DNA of 64,000 nucleotides, taken from positions 744,001 to 808,000 of the forward strand of contig NZ_CP108095.1 in NCBI RefSeq assembly GCF_036194065.1, written 5' to 3'. Below are positions 33,526 through 42,455 of the stretch, one piece after another (within the stretch, counting starts at the first letter, position 1; the number at the start of each line of letters is the position of its first letter). The stretch comes from Streptomyces sp. NBC_00239. Lineage in GTDB: Bacteria; Actinomycetota; Actinomycetes; Streptomycetales; Streptomycetaceae. The translations under genes were made by a program, and so were the position numbers. Under the pieces are notes generated by a model, which saw only the letters and a program-made list of their open reading frames with translations, searched no databases and was not told where the DNA came from.

Positions 33526-34251
33526 TCAGTGTCGTACGGGCTTCCAGCCGAGGCGGTCGCGGGCCTTGGCCTGGTTCCAGCACCGGCCGGAGTCGTCACC
33601 GGTGATGTGGAAGAGGTCGTAGCCGGCGCGGTGCTCCAGCGCGGCGAGTACGGCCCGCGCGAGGTCGCCCGCCGCGAGCGCGGGCAGCGGTGTGCCGTCG
33701 GCCGCCCGGTGTACCGAGGTCGAGGCGCCGGGCAGTGCCCACAGCGGCCAGGCCTCGTCCGTGGTGGGCCAGGCCAGCCGGAGCACGGTCACCGAAAGGT
33801 CCCATTCGCGGGTCGCGGCCTCGCACACCTGCTCCGCCAGGCGTTTCGTGAGCCCGTAGAGATCGGTGGCGTCGGCCGGTACGGACTCGTCCAGGGGGCG
33901 GTCGACGAAGTCCCGGTAGACGGACAGGCTGCTGAGGAACACGACGTGCCGGACCCCGGCCTGGTGCGCGGCCAGCAGCGCCAGGTGCACCGAGGACACG
34001 TTGACGTCGAACGCCCGCGCCGCGTAGGCGAATCCGTCGTCGCCGACGGGGGCGATCGCGGCGTGGACGACCACGTCGACGCCGTCCATGGCACGGGCCA
34101 GTGCCGCCGGATCGTCGGCAGTTCCCGGCACGTGCTCGCAGGGGCCCTCGGGAGGTCGCGGGTCCAGTACGCGCACCTCGTGCCGCTCCGCCAGAGCCGG
34201 TGTCATCAGACCGGCCACATACCCCGAACCGCCAATCACCAGTACGCGCAT
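33526..34251 (-). CDS. NAD-dependent epimerase/dehydratase family protein
   Basis: A 241-residue extended short-chain dehydrogenase. The dinucleotide motif is MRVLVIGGSGYVAGLMTPAL (GGSGYVAG), the strand DVVVHAAIAPVGD follows, and the catalytic YGLTKRLAEQ (Tyr-x-x-x-Lys) is preceded by SSLSVY. It is shorter than sugar epimerases (about 320 residues), so it is an NAD(P)-dependent oxidoreductase of the sugar-epimerase-like group with unknown substrate. It ends 18 bases after the start side of the DUF1772 gene, suggesting co-transcription. Confidence 0.87.
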   Translation of the reverse strand: MRVLVIGGSGYVAGLMTPALAERHEVRVLDPRPPEGPCEHVPGTADDPAALARAMDGVDVVVHAAIAPVGDDGFAYAARAFDVNVSSVHLALLAAHQAGVRHVVFLSSLSVYRDFVDRPLDESVPADATDLYGLTKRLAEQVCEAATREWDLSVTVLRLAWPTTDEAWPLWALPGASTSVHRAADGTPLPALAAGDLARAVLAALEHRAGYDLFHITGDDSGRCWNQAKARDRLGWKPVRH

Positions 34252-34269
34252 GACGCGAAACTAACAGGC

Positions 34270-34764
34270 TCAGACCGCCCGGCGCGTGGCCAAGGCCATG
34301 ATGAAGCAGGCCGAGGAGACCAGCGCGGCCGCGGCGCGGACGTGGTTGCCCGCCGTCCAGACCCGCACGTAGTCCAGCCACGGCTGAACGCTGCCCGGCG
34401 CGGACGGATCCAGGGCGGCGAGGGCGTCGTTGCGGGGGATGTGGAAGGCGACGGTCCAGAGGAAGGAACCGATGAGGTACGCCAGTGCCCCGGCAAGCAG
34501 CCAGCCCGACCCCGGCTGTCTCCAGTGCGTGACCGAGTGGACGCCGGACGCGAGGGCGAGGGCCGCCGCGCCCATGAAGGCACCGAGGAACAGCGGGTTG
34601 ATCACGGCGAGGTTGATCTGCTGCATCGCCGCGATCCCGTCCTTCGGGGGCAGTGCCCCGAGGGCGCGCATCACGCCGGTGGAGAACGCGTAGAAGACTC
34701 CTGCGACGAGCCCCGCGGCCAGGGCGGAGAGCAGGACCAGGGAGAAGGTGACTTTGTTTTCCAT
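34270..34764 (-). CDS. DUF1772 / anthrone-oxygenase-like membrane protein
   Basis: A 164-residue protein with four hydrophobic segments (FSLVLLSALAAGLVAGVFYA, LAVINPLFLGAFMGAAALAL, WLLAGALAYLIGSFLWTVAF, HVRAAAALVSSACFIMALA). The spacing and FYAFSTGVMRAL, VAFHIPRNDAL match DUF1772, a family that includes anthrone oxygenases and noxA-type membrane proteins. Its function here is not known. It lies upstream of the epimerase-like gene with an 18-base spacer. Confidence 0.82.
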   Translation of the reverse strand: MENKVTFSLVLLSALAAGLVAGVFYAFSTGVMRALGALPPKDGIAAMQQINLAVINPLFLGAFMGAAALALASGVHSVTHWRQPGSGWLLAGALAYLIGSFLWTVAFHIPRNDALAALDPSAPGSVQPWLDYVRVWTAGNHVRAAAALVSSACFIMALATRRAV

Positions 34765-34987
34765 GTCCCCATCACACCGGAGGCGGCGCGCCGGGGACAT
34801 GCTCCAGAGGCTCGGTCGGCTGTCCGTCCGTCTTACCCCGCGGACGGGAGGTGACCACCCGTGTACGGCGGCCGATGGCACACCGGTACAGCGATGGCGG
34901 GCCACCGGCCGAAAAGCGACCGCCAACCCGGAGGTCGCGTTCCACAACCCCTGGCCGCCCGGGCCGCGGCCGCTCCCTCCCCCGGGG

Positions 34988-35031
34988 CGCCGGGCCCGCG
35001 CACTCCAACGGGGGTGTGCGCGGGCCCGGCG
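34988..35031 (-). terminator. Terminator of the VOC gene
   Basis: A perfect 16-base stem (CGCCGGGCCCGCGCAC and complement) with a 12-base loop lies 22 bases past the VOC-protein stop. Confidence 0.72.
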
Positions 35032-35052
35032 GTCGGGGCGGGAGGCACCGGG

Positions 35053-35436
35053 TCACAGCGGCTGGAGACGCCTCCGCAGGAGGCAGAACTCGTTGCCTTC
35101 CGGGTCGGCCAGGACGTGCCAGCCCTCCGTGCCGTTCTGGCCGACGTCGGCGGGCCTGGCGCCGAGGTCGAGCAGACGCGCCAGCTCGGCGTCCTGATCG
35201 CGGTCGGTGGGGTTGACGTCGATGTGCAGGCGGAGCTTCCCGGCCCGGGGGGCGCCGCCGGGGCTGAGGACGAGGGTGGGCTGAGGGCCGCCGAAGCCGG
35301 CGTCGGGCGGCCCGATCTCGATGCTTCCGTCGTCCTCCCGGCCGAGTTCGACGTAGCCGAGTACCCCGCTCCAGAAGACGGCCAGCCGTTCGGGGTCTGC
35401 GCAGTCGATGACCAGTTCGCTGATGCGGCATGCCAT
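35053..35436 (-). CDS. VOC-superfamily (glyoxalase/bleomycin-resistance-like) protein
   Basis: A 127-residue protein with two beta-alpha-beta-beta-beta modules. Start (ISELVIDCADPERLAVFWSG), LRLHIDVNPTDRDQDAEL and ending (GWHVLADPEGNEFCLL) are typical of the Glo_EDI_BRP subgroup. Metal ligands are not obviously complete, as the first His position is Glu or Asp (LVID), so it may be a binding protein rather than an enzyme. Cytoplasmic, single gene. Confidence 0.88.
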   Translation of the reverse strand: MACRISELVIDCADPERLAVFWSGVLGYVELGREDDGSIEIGPPDAGFGGPQPTLVLSPGGAPRAGKLRLHIDVNPTDRDQDAELARLLDLGARPADVGQNGTEGWHVLADPEGNEFCLLRRRLQPL

Positions 35437-35496
35437 GCCCGCCAGTGTACGGACGCGGGCCAGGCGTGACCGGGCGCGACGACCCGGAGGAGGGGT

Positions 35497-36684
35497 CTAG
35501 TTGAACGGCTCGAGGGTCATGAAGGCCTCTTGCGGGTTGCCGTCGTGGACCAGCGACTCGTGGGCGCCCACGTCGTCGAAGGCGAAGCCGTAGGCCTTAC
35601 CGTCGGCCATCTGCCCGTGGATGATGCGGGAGTAGTGGTTGGTGACGGCATCGCGGTAGAAGCCGGCGCCGTTCGGGTCGGGCTGGTGGGGGTTGGTCAG
35701 GAGCGTCGACCGGTTGTACCCCGCGCACAGCGTGCGGGAGATCGGACCGCGCACGAGGTCGTTGGGCGCGTCCAGGAGCTTGTAGCAGCCGAAGACGCTG
35801 TCGGAGTCCGGTTTCTGGAAGCTGGTGACGACCGCTCCCGAGCTGTTGGTGAAGTTCATGACGTTGCCCGAGACGCGGCCGAAGTACTTGGTGTTCGGCT
35901 GGTTCGCGAACGGCGTCACGGTGAGCGTGCCGGAGCCGTACGTGCTCCAGACCCGGTTGATGTAGTCGTCCATGACGCCGGCCGGGATGCCGCCCGCCTC
36001 GATGCCGTGGCCGGGCGAGAGCGCGCGCAGCGGCGTGCCGTCGGGGCGGTTCTGGATCAACCCGCCCCATCCCGCCGAACGCAGCTGGCCGAAGACGGCG
36101 TTGTAGCCGCCCGGCTTGAGCCGTCCGGTGGTGGCGACCGTACCGTTGGCCGCCTTCACACCCACCGCGTAGGGAGCCGAGAACATGTCGACCTGGGTGC
36201 TGTTGATCCACAGGCCGGCGTCGTTGAGCGTGTACTCGGACCAGTTGAACAGGATGTTGCGGTTGGGGTCGGAGGGGTTCTGCACGGCGGGCTGCACCAG
36301 GCCGCCCGTGGTCAGCTTGAAGACGATCTTCTGGCCGATGGAGAAGTAGACGCGTCCGGAGAACTTGGGCATCCGGATCGTCTTGCTCTGTCCGTTGGCG
36401 GGACCCGTGATCGAGGCGTCGGGCGCGGGGGTGGGGGGATTGCCGCCCGCGGGCCAGGGGTGGAAGGTGCCGTTGGCGTCGGCCCAGCCCTGTTGGCCCG
36501 TCGTGAGCAGCGTGCCCAGGTTGTAGATGTAGACCGGCTCGGCGCGCCCCGAGCTGTTCTTGATCGTGAGCGGGATGGTCGCGGGTACGGCCTCGGCGGA
36601 GGGCGACGGACCGAGCAGTGTCAGGCCGGCCGCGATCACCAGCCCCGAGATGCCGGAAGCAACCACTTTCGATAAGCGGAGCAC
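35497..36684 (-). CDS. Secreted GH64 beta-1,3-glucanase
   Basis: A 395-residue exported laminaripentaose-producing beta-1,3-glucanase. Signal peptide to about residue 34 (ending PSAEA). The thaumatin-like barrel shows IPLTIKNSSGRAEPVYIYN, GRVYFSIGQKIVFKL, and the catalytic pair in LFNWSEYTLND (Glu) and NSTQVDMFSAPY (Asp), which correspond to the known Glu/Asp of the family. GHGIEAGGIP and RIIHGQMADGKAYGFAFDD complete the fold. It degrades fungal or plant 1,3-glucans. GTG start after AGGAGGAG. A LacI-type palindrome lies just upstream. Confidence 0.92.
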   Translation of the reverse strand: MLRLSKVVASGISGLVIAAGLTLLGPSPSAEAVPATIPLTIKNSSGRAEPVYIYNLGTLLTTGQQGWADANGTFHPWPAGGNPPTPAPDASITGPANGQSKTIRMPKFSGRVYFSIGQKIVFKLTTGGLVQPAVQNPSDPNRNILFNWSEYTLNDAGLWINSTQVDMFSAPYAVGVKAANGTVATTGRLKPGGYNAVFGQLRSAGWGGLIQNRPDGTPLRALSPGHGIEAGGIPAGVMDDYINRVWSTYGSGTLTVTPFANQPNTKYFGRVSGNVMNFTNSSGAVVTSFQKPDSDSVFGCYKLLDAPNDLVRGPISRTLCAGYNRSTLLTNPHQPDPNGAGFYRDAVTNHYSRIIHGQMADGKAYGFAFDDVGAHESLVHDGNPQEAFMTLEPFN

Positions 36685-36710
36685 GGCTCTCCTCCTTGGG
36701 TGGGGGGATC

Positions 36711-36726
36711 CTGAGAGCGCTCTCAG
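36711..36726. promoter_or_regulatory. LacI-family operator before the glucanase gene
   Basis: CTGAGAGCGCTCTCAG, a perfect 16-base palindrome, lies 27 bases upstream of the glucanase start. It matches the LacI-family core and is close to the CebR box (TGGGAGCGCTCCCA). This implies repression relieved by an oligosaccharide. No LacI gene is in the window. Confidence 0.72.
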
Positions 36727-36842
36727 AGTCCGGCTCCGGCCATCGTCTGTCAATGAACCCGACAGAGCCCCGACGCCCGGATCCCCCTGCCCTCACCGGA
36801 CCGGTGCAGGACCGGCACCGGATCCGCGGGATCGGCCCGGGC

Positions 36843-37391
36843 TCACCTGCGTCCGCCGAACTCCCACGCGTGCAGCTCGACTTCGGCGTACGCGTCCGGG
36901 GTCAGGGCGGCGCGCGCAGTGTCGGGGTCCGGGGCCCGGACCAGCGCGGCCGTACCCAGCCAGGTGGCGCCGTCGTCGGACAGCAGCGGCCCGTACGCGA
37001 TCAGGTCGTCCCGGCCGGGCGGCACTTCGAGGTCTGCCGCCTTCCCCGTGCCGAGGCCGAGGACCAGCCACCGGTCGCCGTCGGTCCGGCCGCCGGGGAA
37101 GTCCCACATGGTCCGCCCGAGCAGGTTGCGCCACCGGTGCAGGAGCACGTCCCGGTACACGCCGGCCTGGTAGCCGGGCTCGTCGAACGCGAACGCGCGC
37201 GCGGCGGCGGCATCGGGCAGGTCGACGATGTGCACGCTGCCGCTGGGTGCTTCGCCGCCGGAGACGAAGGTCGGGCCCCGGGCGATCAGCTCTTCCTCGT
37301 ACCGGTCCATGTACGACCAGTGCCGTTCCAGCAGCTCCATGCGCAGAGACATCGATCCCGGGCGGTCGCGGTGATAGCAGAAGAATTCCAT
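36843..37391 (-). CDS. YCII-related domain protein
   Basis: A 182-residue cytoplasmic protein. The N-terminal half is a YCII domain (MEFFCYHRDRPGS, HWSYMDRYEEELIARGPTFV, GSVHIVDLPDAAAARAFAFD, EPGYQAGVYRDVLLHRW). The second half (LLSDDGATWLGTAALV, ALTPDAYAEVELHAWEFGG) looks like a second, related ferredoxin-like module, so this may be an internal duplication. YCII proteins have no firm function. A small hairpin (CCGGTGC/GCACCGG, 36801-36821) just past the stop may terminate it. Confidence 0.8.
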   Translation of the reverse strand: MEFFCYHRDRPGSMSLRMELLERHWSYMDRYEEELIARGPTFVSGGEAPSGSVHIVDLPDAAAARAFAFDEPGYQAGVYRDVLLHRWRNLLGRTMWDFPGGRTDGDRWLVLGLGTGKAADLEVPPGRDDLIAYGPLLSDDGATWLGTAALVRAPDPDTARAALTPDAYAEVELHAWEFGGRR

Positions 37392-37664
37392 GAGCCGGAC
37401 TCTCCCCGACAACCAGCCGTGGATCAACAGGATCCTTCCGCCACCGCCGTCCCCGCCGGACCCCGGCCGCCGACCGCGGCCGCCTCGCCACATCAGCCAA
37501 CGATCCGATGATCCTCGGGATTTCGACCCGAATGCGCCCCGGCCGAAAGCCGTCCCGACGGTCAAAGCGTGTTGGCCTTTCCGCCCCGGATGGTCGGTGA
37601 AAGCATCGGCAAAACATCCGCTCCTCTATCGCTCTGGCCGTGAGGCCTTGAGGAGGACCATCGA

Positions 37665-40568
37665 ATGTCGAAGGTTGGTCTGTGCGCCCGCTTGCTGGCC
37701 GCACTGCTGCTCATGCTGGTGGGGGTGGCTGCCGGCACCACTTCCGCCCACGCCGCCACCGAGGAAATCACCGTACGCCTGTACCGGGTTGTCGAGCTCT
37801 CGTGTGACGAGGGAGCCGGTGAGGCGTGCGGAAACGACTACTATCCGAAATTCGAAATCGACCATCAGGGGCTGTTCGACGGAAAGGACGACTACTGCTG
37901 TGCCCACGGCGGCGACTTCAGGACCAATTGGGTCCGGACGGCGACCGTGGACACCAGTCACAACCCCGTCGACATCCACATGGAGCTGTGGGACCAGGAC
38001 GACCTGAGTGCCGACGACCCCATCAGGTGGGTCGGCTCCGGCAATTCCCTGGACCTGAAATTCGATCTGACCACCTGCACGTTCACCGGTGGTGGTCTGA
38101 CCCGCCAACAGGGAGCGGAAGTACCGACCCTCGCCGGGGAGAGCGAGGGCACCGGGGAGGACACGGCCCGGGGGTACTTCTCCATCACCACACCGTCCTG
38201 CATCAACCTGGCGAACAGCGCGGACAGCGACGGCGACGGCCTCATGAACACGTGGGAGGTCGCCGGCCGGGGCTACGACTTCGACGGTGACGGAAACGTC
38301 GACCTGCCGCTGGGGGACGCGCCGTACGGTGCCGTCCCGTACCGCAAGGACCTGTTCGTCGAAGCGGACTACATGACCGCGACCAAGCCGCAGGCCGGGG
38401 CTCTCGCCGACGTCGTGAAGGCGTTCGCCGAGGCGCCGGTCGACTCGTATCCCGATCCGTCGGATGCGAGCAAGACCAAATTCCGGGGCGTGAGCCTCCA
38501 CGCCATGGAAGGCGAAGCCGTCACGACCGTGGCGTCCTTCCTGTGGCGCACCAACGGCCCCGGCGCGCTGGACGACTTCAACGACCTCAAGAGCGGTAAT
38601 CCGACCGCTCCTTGTGACGGGTTCTTCGGCGCGGCAGCCGACCGTTCCAGCCCGAACTGCGCGAACATCCTCGGCGCCAAGCGCGCGTCATTCCGCTACA
38701 TGATCTTCGGGAACAGTTTCTCCGAGGCGCCCAAATCGTCCGGCAGTTCGGAGTGGACCGCCACCGCGCCCCGGGGCGGCAACGACTTCATCGTGACGCT
38801 CGGCACCTGGGGCACCGGGGCGATCGCCAACGCCGGGGGACGGAGGAACGCCGAAGCCGCCACCTTCATGCACGAGCTCGGGCACACGCTCGGCCTGGGT
38901 CACGGCGGCGACGACGCCACCAACTGCAAGCCCAACTACCTCAGCGTGATGAACTACACGCTCCAGTTCGCGGACGACGACCCCTCCCGACCCCTCGACT
39001 ACAGCAGCACGGCCAAGGGCACGGCCCTCGGGACCACACCGGCCACGGTGCTCAACGAGGCCGGCCTCAACGAGAACAACGGCGTGTACGGGACGCCCGC
39101 CAACCCCGCCCGCAGCACGATCTACGGGGTGGGCGGCAAGGTCCGGGTCGCACCCGCCACGAACGGCCCGATCGACTGGAACGGGAACGGCAGCACCACG
39201 GAAACCAGCGCCCCCGCGGACATCAACCGCATCACGTCCGTCAATGACTGCAAGGACGTCAAGCCCAGCGAGTCCCTGGACGGGCACGACGACTGGGCCA
39301 ACATCCAGTACGACCCGCGTCTCAACGCCGCGTTCTTCGCCGACGGCGCACGGCCGGACGTGCCTTCGGAGCTGACGGAGCAGGAGATGCTCGCCAAGTC
39401 GCAGAAGGCCGACCTGGCGATCGCCAAGTCCGCCGACCGCGCCGACGCGGCCGGCGGCGACACCGTGCACTACACGACCACCGTGACCAACCTCGGACCC
39501 GGCACCGCCACCCACATCCACGTCGACGACACCCTGCCCGACGGCAGCACCGAGCAGCGCTCGCCGGCCGACCTGCCGAACGGCGCCTCCGTCGCCGTCA
39601 CGCCGGCCTTCAGCTACCTGGTGCCGTGCACCACGGCCGACGGCACGGTCCTCACCAACCGCGTCACGGTCACCGGCACCGACACCGACGGCGTGCCCGA
39701 CCCGTACACCGACGACAACACGGCGCGGGCCACCACCACCGTGCACGCCCCGGTCCTGACCGTGGACAAGACGGCCACCGGCACCGTCAACGCGGGCCAG
39801 GCCATCACGTACACCCTCACCTACGCGAACACCGGCAGCGGCGGTGCCTCCGGGGTCACCCTCACCGACACGCTGCCGGCCGGCGTGTACTACAGCCCGG
39901 CGCTCGACCTGGGCTCCGGCCCCAAGCCGAGTTCGGTGACGCTCAACAACGACGGCACCCGGACCCTCGTCTGGAACGCGGGCAGCCTGCCGGCCTCGTC
40001 CGGCGGGCAGATCGTCTTCACTGCGCGGCCGACGCTCCTCGCACTGGCGGGCACCACGTACACCGACACCGTGTCCGTGAGCTACCGGAACGCCGCCGGG
40101 GCGTGCACGTTCGCACCGGTCACGGACTCGGCCACCACCACCATCACGGTCGTGCCACCCACCCGCGACCCGTTGTCCCAGGGCTTCTGGAGGACCCACG
40201 AGGCGCTGTGGACCGCCGAGTTCCTGGCCCGCATCCAGGCGACCGACCAGCGGTACGACACCGACGGGAACGGGGCCCTGTCGCCCGCCGAGGTCGCCGG
40301 GGCGTTCACCGACAGCAACGCGCCGAAGAGCATCCTGGGCAAGCAGCTCATCGGCGTCTACTTCAACCTCGCGGGCCGGCGCATCAACGCCGGCACGGCC
40401 ATCTCGTCGAGGACGACGCAACTGCTCGGCCTGCACACCGTGCGCGACGCCGTGATCTACGCGCAGGACACCCTGCTCCTGCCGTCGAACCCCGCCAACG
40501 CGCAGCGGTACAGCAGGATCATCGGCGTGCTGGACGACATCAACAACAACAGGATCGAGCGGTACTGA
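37665..40568 (+). CDS. Secreted metzincin-like zinc metalloprotease with DUF11 repeats
   Basis: A 967-residue exported protein with a signal to about residue 31 (ending SAHAA). The central region has a zinc site FMHELGHTLGLGHGG (HExxHxxGxxH) and a downstream Met-turn candidate SVMNYTLQF, marking a metzincin. Two DUF11 domains follow (ADLAIAKSADRADAAGGDTV; LTVDKTATGTVNAGQAITYT). The C-terminal 135 residues begin DPLSQGFWRTHEALW and include an EF-hand-like TDGNGALSPAEV and a tail YSRIIGVLDDINNNRIE. AGGAGG eight bases before the ATG sets the start. It is probably a secreted or surface-held protease; the substrate is unknown. Confidence 0.87.
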   Translation: MSKVGLCARLLAALLLMLVGVAAGTTSAHAATEEITVRLYRVVELSCDEGAGEACGNDYYPKFEIDHQGLFDGKDDYCCAHGGDFRTNWVRTATVDTSHNPVDIHMELWDQDDLSADDPIRWVGSGNSLDLKFDLTTCTFTGGGLTRQQGAEVPTLAGESEGTGEDTARGYFSITTPSCINLANSADSDGDGLMNTWEVAGRGYDFDGDGNVDLPLGDAPYGAVPYRKDLFVEADYMTATKPQAGALADVVKAFAEAPVDSYPDPSDASKTKFRGVSLHAMEGEAVTTVASFLWRTNGPGALDDFNDLKSGNPTAPCDGFFGAAADRSSPNCANILGAKRASFRYMIFGNSFSEAPKSSGSSEWTATAPRGGNDFIVTLGTWGTGAIANAGGRRNAEAATFMHELGHTLGLGHGGDDATNCKPNYLSVMNYTLQFADDDPSRPLDYSSTAKGTALGTTPATVLNEAGLNENNGVYGTPANPARSTIYGVGGKVRVAPATNGPIDWNGNGSTTETSAPADINRITSVNDCKDVKPSESLDGHDDWANIQYDPRLNAAFFADGARPDVPSELTEQEMLAKSQKADLAIAKSADRADAAGGDTVHYTTTVTNLGPGTATHIHVDDTLPDGSTEQRSPADLPNGASVAVTPAFSYLVPCTTADGTVLTNRVTVTGTDTDGVPDPYTDDNTARATTTVHAPVLTVDKTATGTVNAGQAITYTLTYANTGSGGASGVTLTDTLPAGVYYSPALDLGSGPKPSSVTLNNDGTRTLVWNAGSLPASSGGQIVFTARPTLLALAGTTYTDTVSVSYRNAAGACTFAPVTDSATTTITVVPPTRDPLSQGFWRTHEALWTAEFLARIQATDQRYDTDGNGALSPAEVAGAFTDSNAPKSILGKQLIGVYFNLAGRRINAGTAISSRTTQLLGLHTVRDAVIYAQDTLLLPSNPANAQRYSRIIGVLDDINNNRIERY

Positions 40569-40605
40569 CACCCGCTCGCCGGCCGGCCCTCCGCGGCAGC
40601 CGGCT

Positions 40606-40651
40606 CCGAGGCCCCGTACCCGTGCCCCACCGGCCGGGTACGGGGCCTCGG
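40606..40651 (+). terminator. Terminator of the metalloprotease gene
   Basis: A 16-base perfect stem (CCGAGGCCCCGTACCC and complement) with a 14-base loop lies 37 bases past the stop. Confidence 0.75.
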
Positions 40652-40681
40652 CCCTGATCAGAGCGTCCTACTATGGGGCCC

Positions 40682-41230
40682 ATGTCCTCCACGCCCTCAC
40701 GCGTCGAACTCTGCCCGCTCACCCTCGCCGACCAGGACGAGTTCTGCTCGCTGGTCAGGGCCAGCACCGCACTCCATTTGCCGTGGATGCAGTTGCCGGC
40801 GACCGCGGACGCCTTCCAGGACTGGATGGGCCGCTTCGCGGACGGCACCAACCGGGGCTTCCTGATACGTGTCCGGGAGACCGGTGCGGCGGCCGGCACG
40901 ATCAACATCAACTCGATCATCAGGGGCCGCTACCAGGGCGCATCCCTCGGCTACGCGGCCTTCGCCCCGTCCGCGGGGCGGGGTTACATGGCCGAAGGGC
41001 TCGCCGCCACCCTGCGGCACGCCTTCGACGACCTGCGGCTCCACCGGCTGGAGGCGAACGTCCAGCCTGCGAACAAGGCGTCCCTGGGCCTGGTCCGGCG
41101 CCTGGGCTTCCGTTACGAAGGTCTGTCGCCCGCCTATCTCTACATCGACGGGGCCTGGCGCGACCACGAGCGGTGGGCCATCACCGCGCCCACTCCCTGG
41201 ACGCCCGACCCGTCACTTCCCGAGATCTAG
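40682..41230 (+). CDS. GNAT acetyltransferase, RimJ/RimL type
   Basis: A 182-residue protein of the ribosomal-protein-Ser/Ala-acetyltransferase branch (VELCPLTLADQDEFCSLV, SLGYAAFAPSAGRGYMAEGL, LHRLEANVQPANKASLGLVR, RLGFRYEG). The pattern GRGYMAEGLAA supplies the acetyl-CoA loop. It probably acetylates an N-terminus or small amine. The start could also be the in-frame ATG at 40673. Its 3' end overlaps the convergent GH26-like gene by 50 bases. Confidence 0.85.
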   Translation: MSSTPSRVELCPLTLADQDEFCSLVRASTALHLPWMQLPATADAFQDWMGRFADGTNRGFLIRVRETGAAAGTININSIIRGRYQGASLGYAAFAPSAGRGYMAEGLAATLRHAFDDLRLHRLEANVQPANKASLGLVRRLGFRYEGLSPAYLYIDGAWRDHERWAITAPTPWTPDPSLPEI

Positions 41231-42263
41231 GCCGGGTGGACAGGAAGTCACGGAACACCCGTGCGGAGCGCGGGTTCTCGGTGCACTGCCACACGCCGTG
41301 CGGGCAGTAGTCGGTGATGCTGTGGTACAGCGGCTTGTGCTCGGCGATCCATTCCAGCATGTCCCGCATGTACGCGGGGTTGTCGCCGTTGCGGAACAGC
41401 CCCCACTCGGGGTACGAGATCCGCTTGCCGTGCGCCCTCGCGAAGTCGACGTGCTGCCGGAGCCCGTACCGCTGGGTGACCTGCTCGTGGAAGCTGTGTC
41501 CGGGCGGCTGGTCGTAGGAGTCCATGCCGACGATGTCGACCACGTCGTCACCGGGGTAGCACCTGGTCCAGGCGATCGCGTCAATGCCGCGGTTGGGCGC
41601 GAAGTCGAACCGGAACCGCTGCCCCCGGACCGTGCGCATGGCGGTCACGATGCGCCGCCAGTACTCCTTCCAGCTCTCGGGGTCGGGCTTGCACCGGTGG
41701 GTGTACTGGAAGCCGTTCATCTCCCAGCCGAGCACGATCACCGTGTCCGGCACCCCGAGGGCGACCAGCCGCCGGGCCAGCCGCCGGAAGTGGTGGTCGT
41801 ACGCGCCTTCCGCGCCGGCACGCAGCAGCTCGGCGACCTGGTGGTCGGGGACGCCGGCCTCGTTCCGCGCCAGCATGGGCACGTTCAGGACGAACAGCCG
41901 ATCGGCTCGCGCCGTGCGCCACCGTGCCCAGCTGCTCAGGGAGGCGGGTGCCCCCTCGATGTTCGTCCAGGTGTCGCCGGGCAGGTAGGTGTGCCCGGCC
42001 CGCAGCTCGGCGCCTCCGAGCCAGTGCGAGAGGTCCCGCATCCGGGCGACTCCGGGCGAGCCGTAGTGCAGGTAGGCACCCACCGCGGTCCGGGTCCCGA
42101 CACCGGTGCTCCCGGCGCCGGTGGTGCCGGCCGCCGTGCTGCCGGTGGCCGTCCTGCCGGTGGTCTCTTGCGGCGGCGGGGCGAGGGAACCCCCGGTGGC
42201 GATCAGGCCGGCCACGACCGTACCGATGCAGGCGCCCGCCAGCCGGCGGCGTCGATGGGGCAT
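41181..42263 (-). CDS. Secreted GH26-like glycoside hydrolase
   Basis: A 360-residue exported enzyme. A basic start and signal (MPHRRRRLAGACIGTVVAGL) precede an Ala/Gly/Thr linker. The barrel has VGAYLHYG, VLGWEMNGFQYTHRC (candidate acid/base Glu, NG), FDFAPNRGID, VDIVGMDSYDQ and ISYPEWGLFRNGDNP (candidate nucleophile Glu), the layout of GH26 mannanases and related endoglycosidases. The substrate is not determined. GGAGAGG before the ATG sets the start. The stop lies inside the convergent GNAT gene. Confidence 0.85.
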   Translation of the reverse strand: MPHRRRRLAGACIGTVVAGLIATGGSLAPPPQETTGRTATGSTAAGTTGAGSTGVGTRTAVGAYLHYGSPGVARMRDLSHWLGGAELRAGHTYLPGDTWTNIEGAPASLSSWARWRTARADRLFVLNVPMLARNEAGVPDHQVAELLRAGAEGAYDHHFRRLARRLVALGVPDTVIVLGWEMNGFQYTHRCKPDPESWKEYWRRIVTAMRTVRGQRFRFDFAPNRGIDAIAWTRCYPGDDVVDIVGMDSYDQPPGHSFHEQVTQRYGLRQHVDFARAHGKRISYPEWGLFRNGDNPAYMRDMLEWIAEHKPLYHSITDYCPHGVWQCTENPRSARVFRDFLSTRPRSREVTGRASREWAR

Positions 42264-42401
42264 GACCTCTCCAGACGCTTCGCGAACCCGATGTGTCCGG
42301 GAGCGACGTTAGACAGCTCATCCCCCTCACGGCCTGTCCGGAGCCCCTGTGCTGGGCCATACGCGGCAGCCGTTCGGCCTCCCCTGACCCGACCGGGTGA
42401 A

Positions 42402-42427
42402 ACCGGCCCCTCCTACCGGCCCCTCCT
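42402..42427. repeat. 13-base tandem duplication
   Basis: ACCGGCCCCTCCT occurs twice in direct tandem in the spacer past the PRC-barrel stop. It is a small slippage-type repeat with no evident role. Confidence 0.6.
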
Positions 42428-42455
42428 GACCACGGCCCCCCGGACCCCCCGGGAT

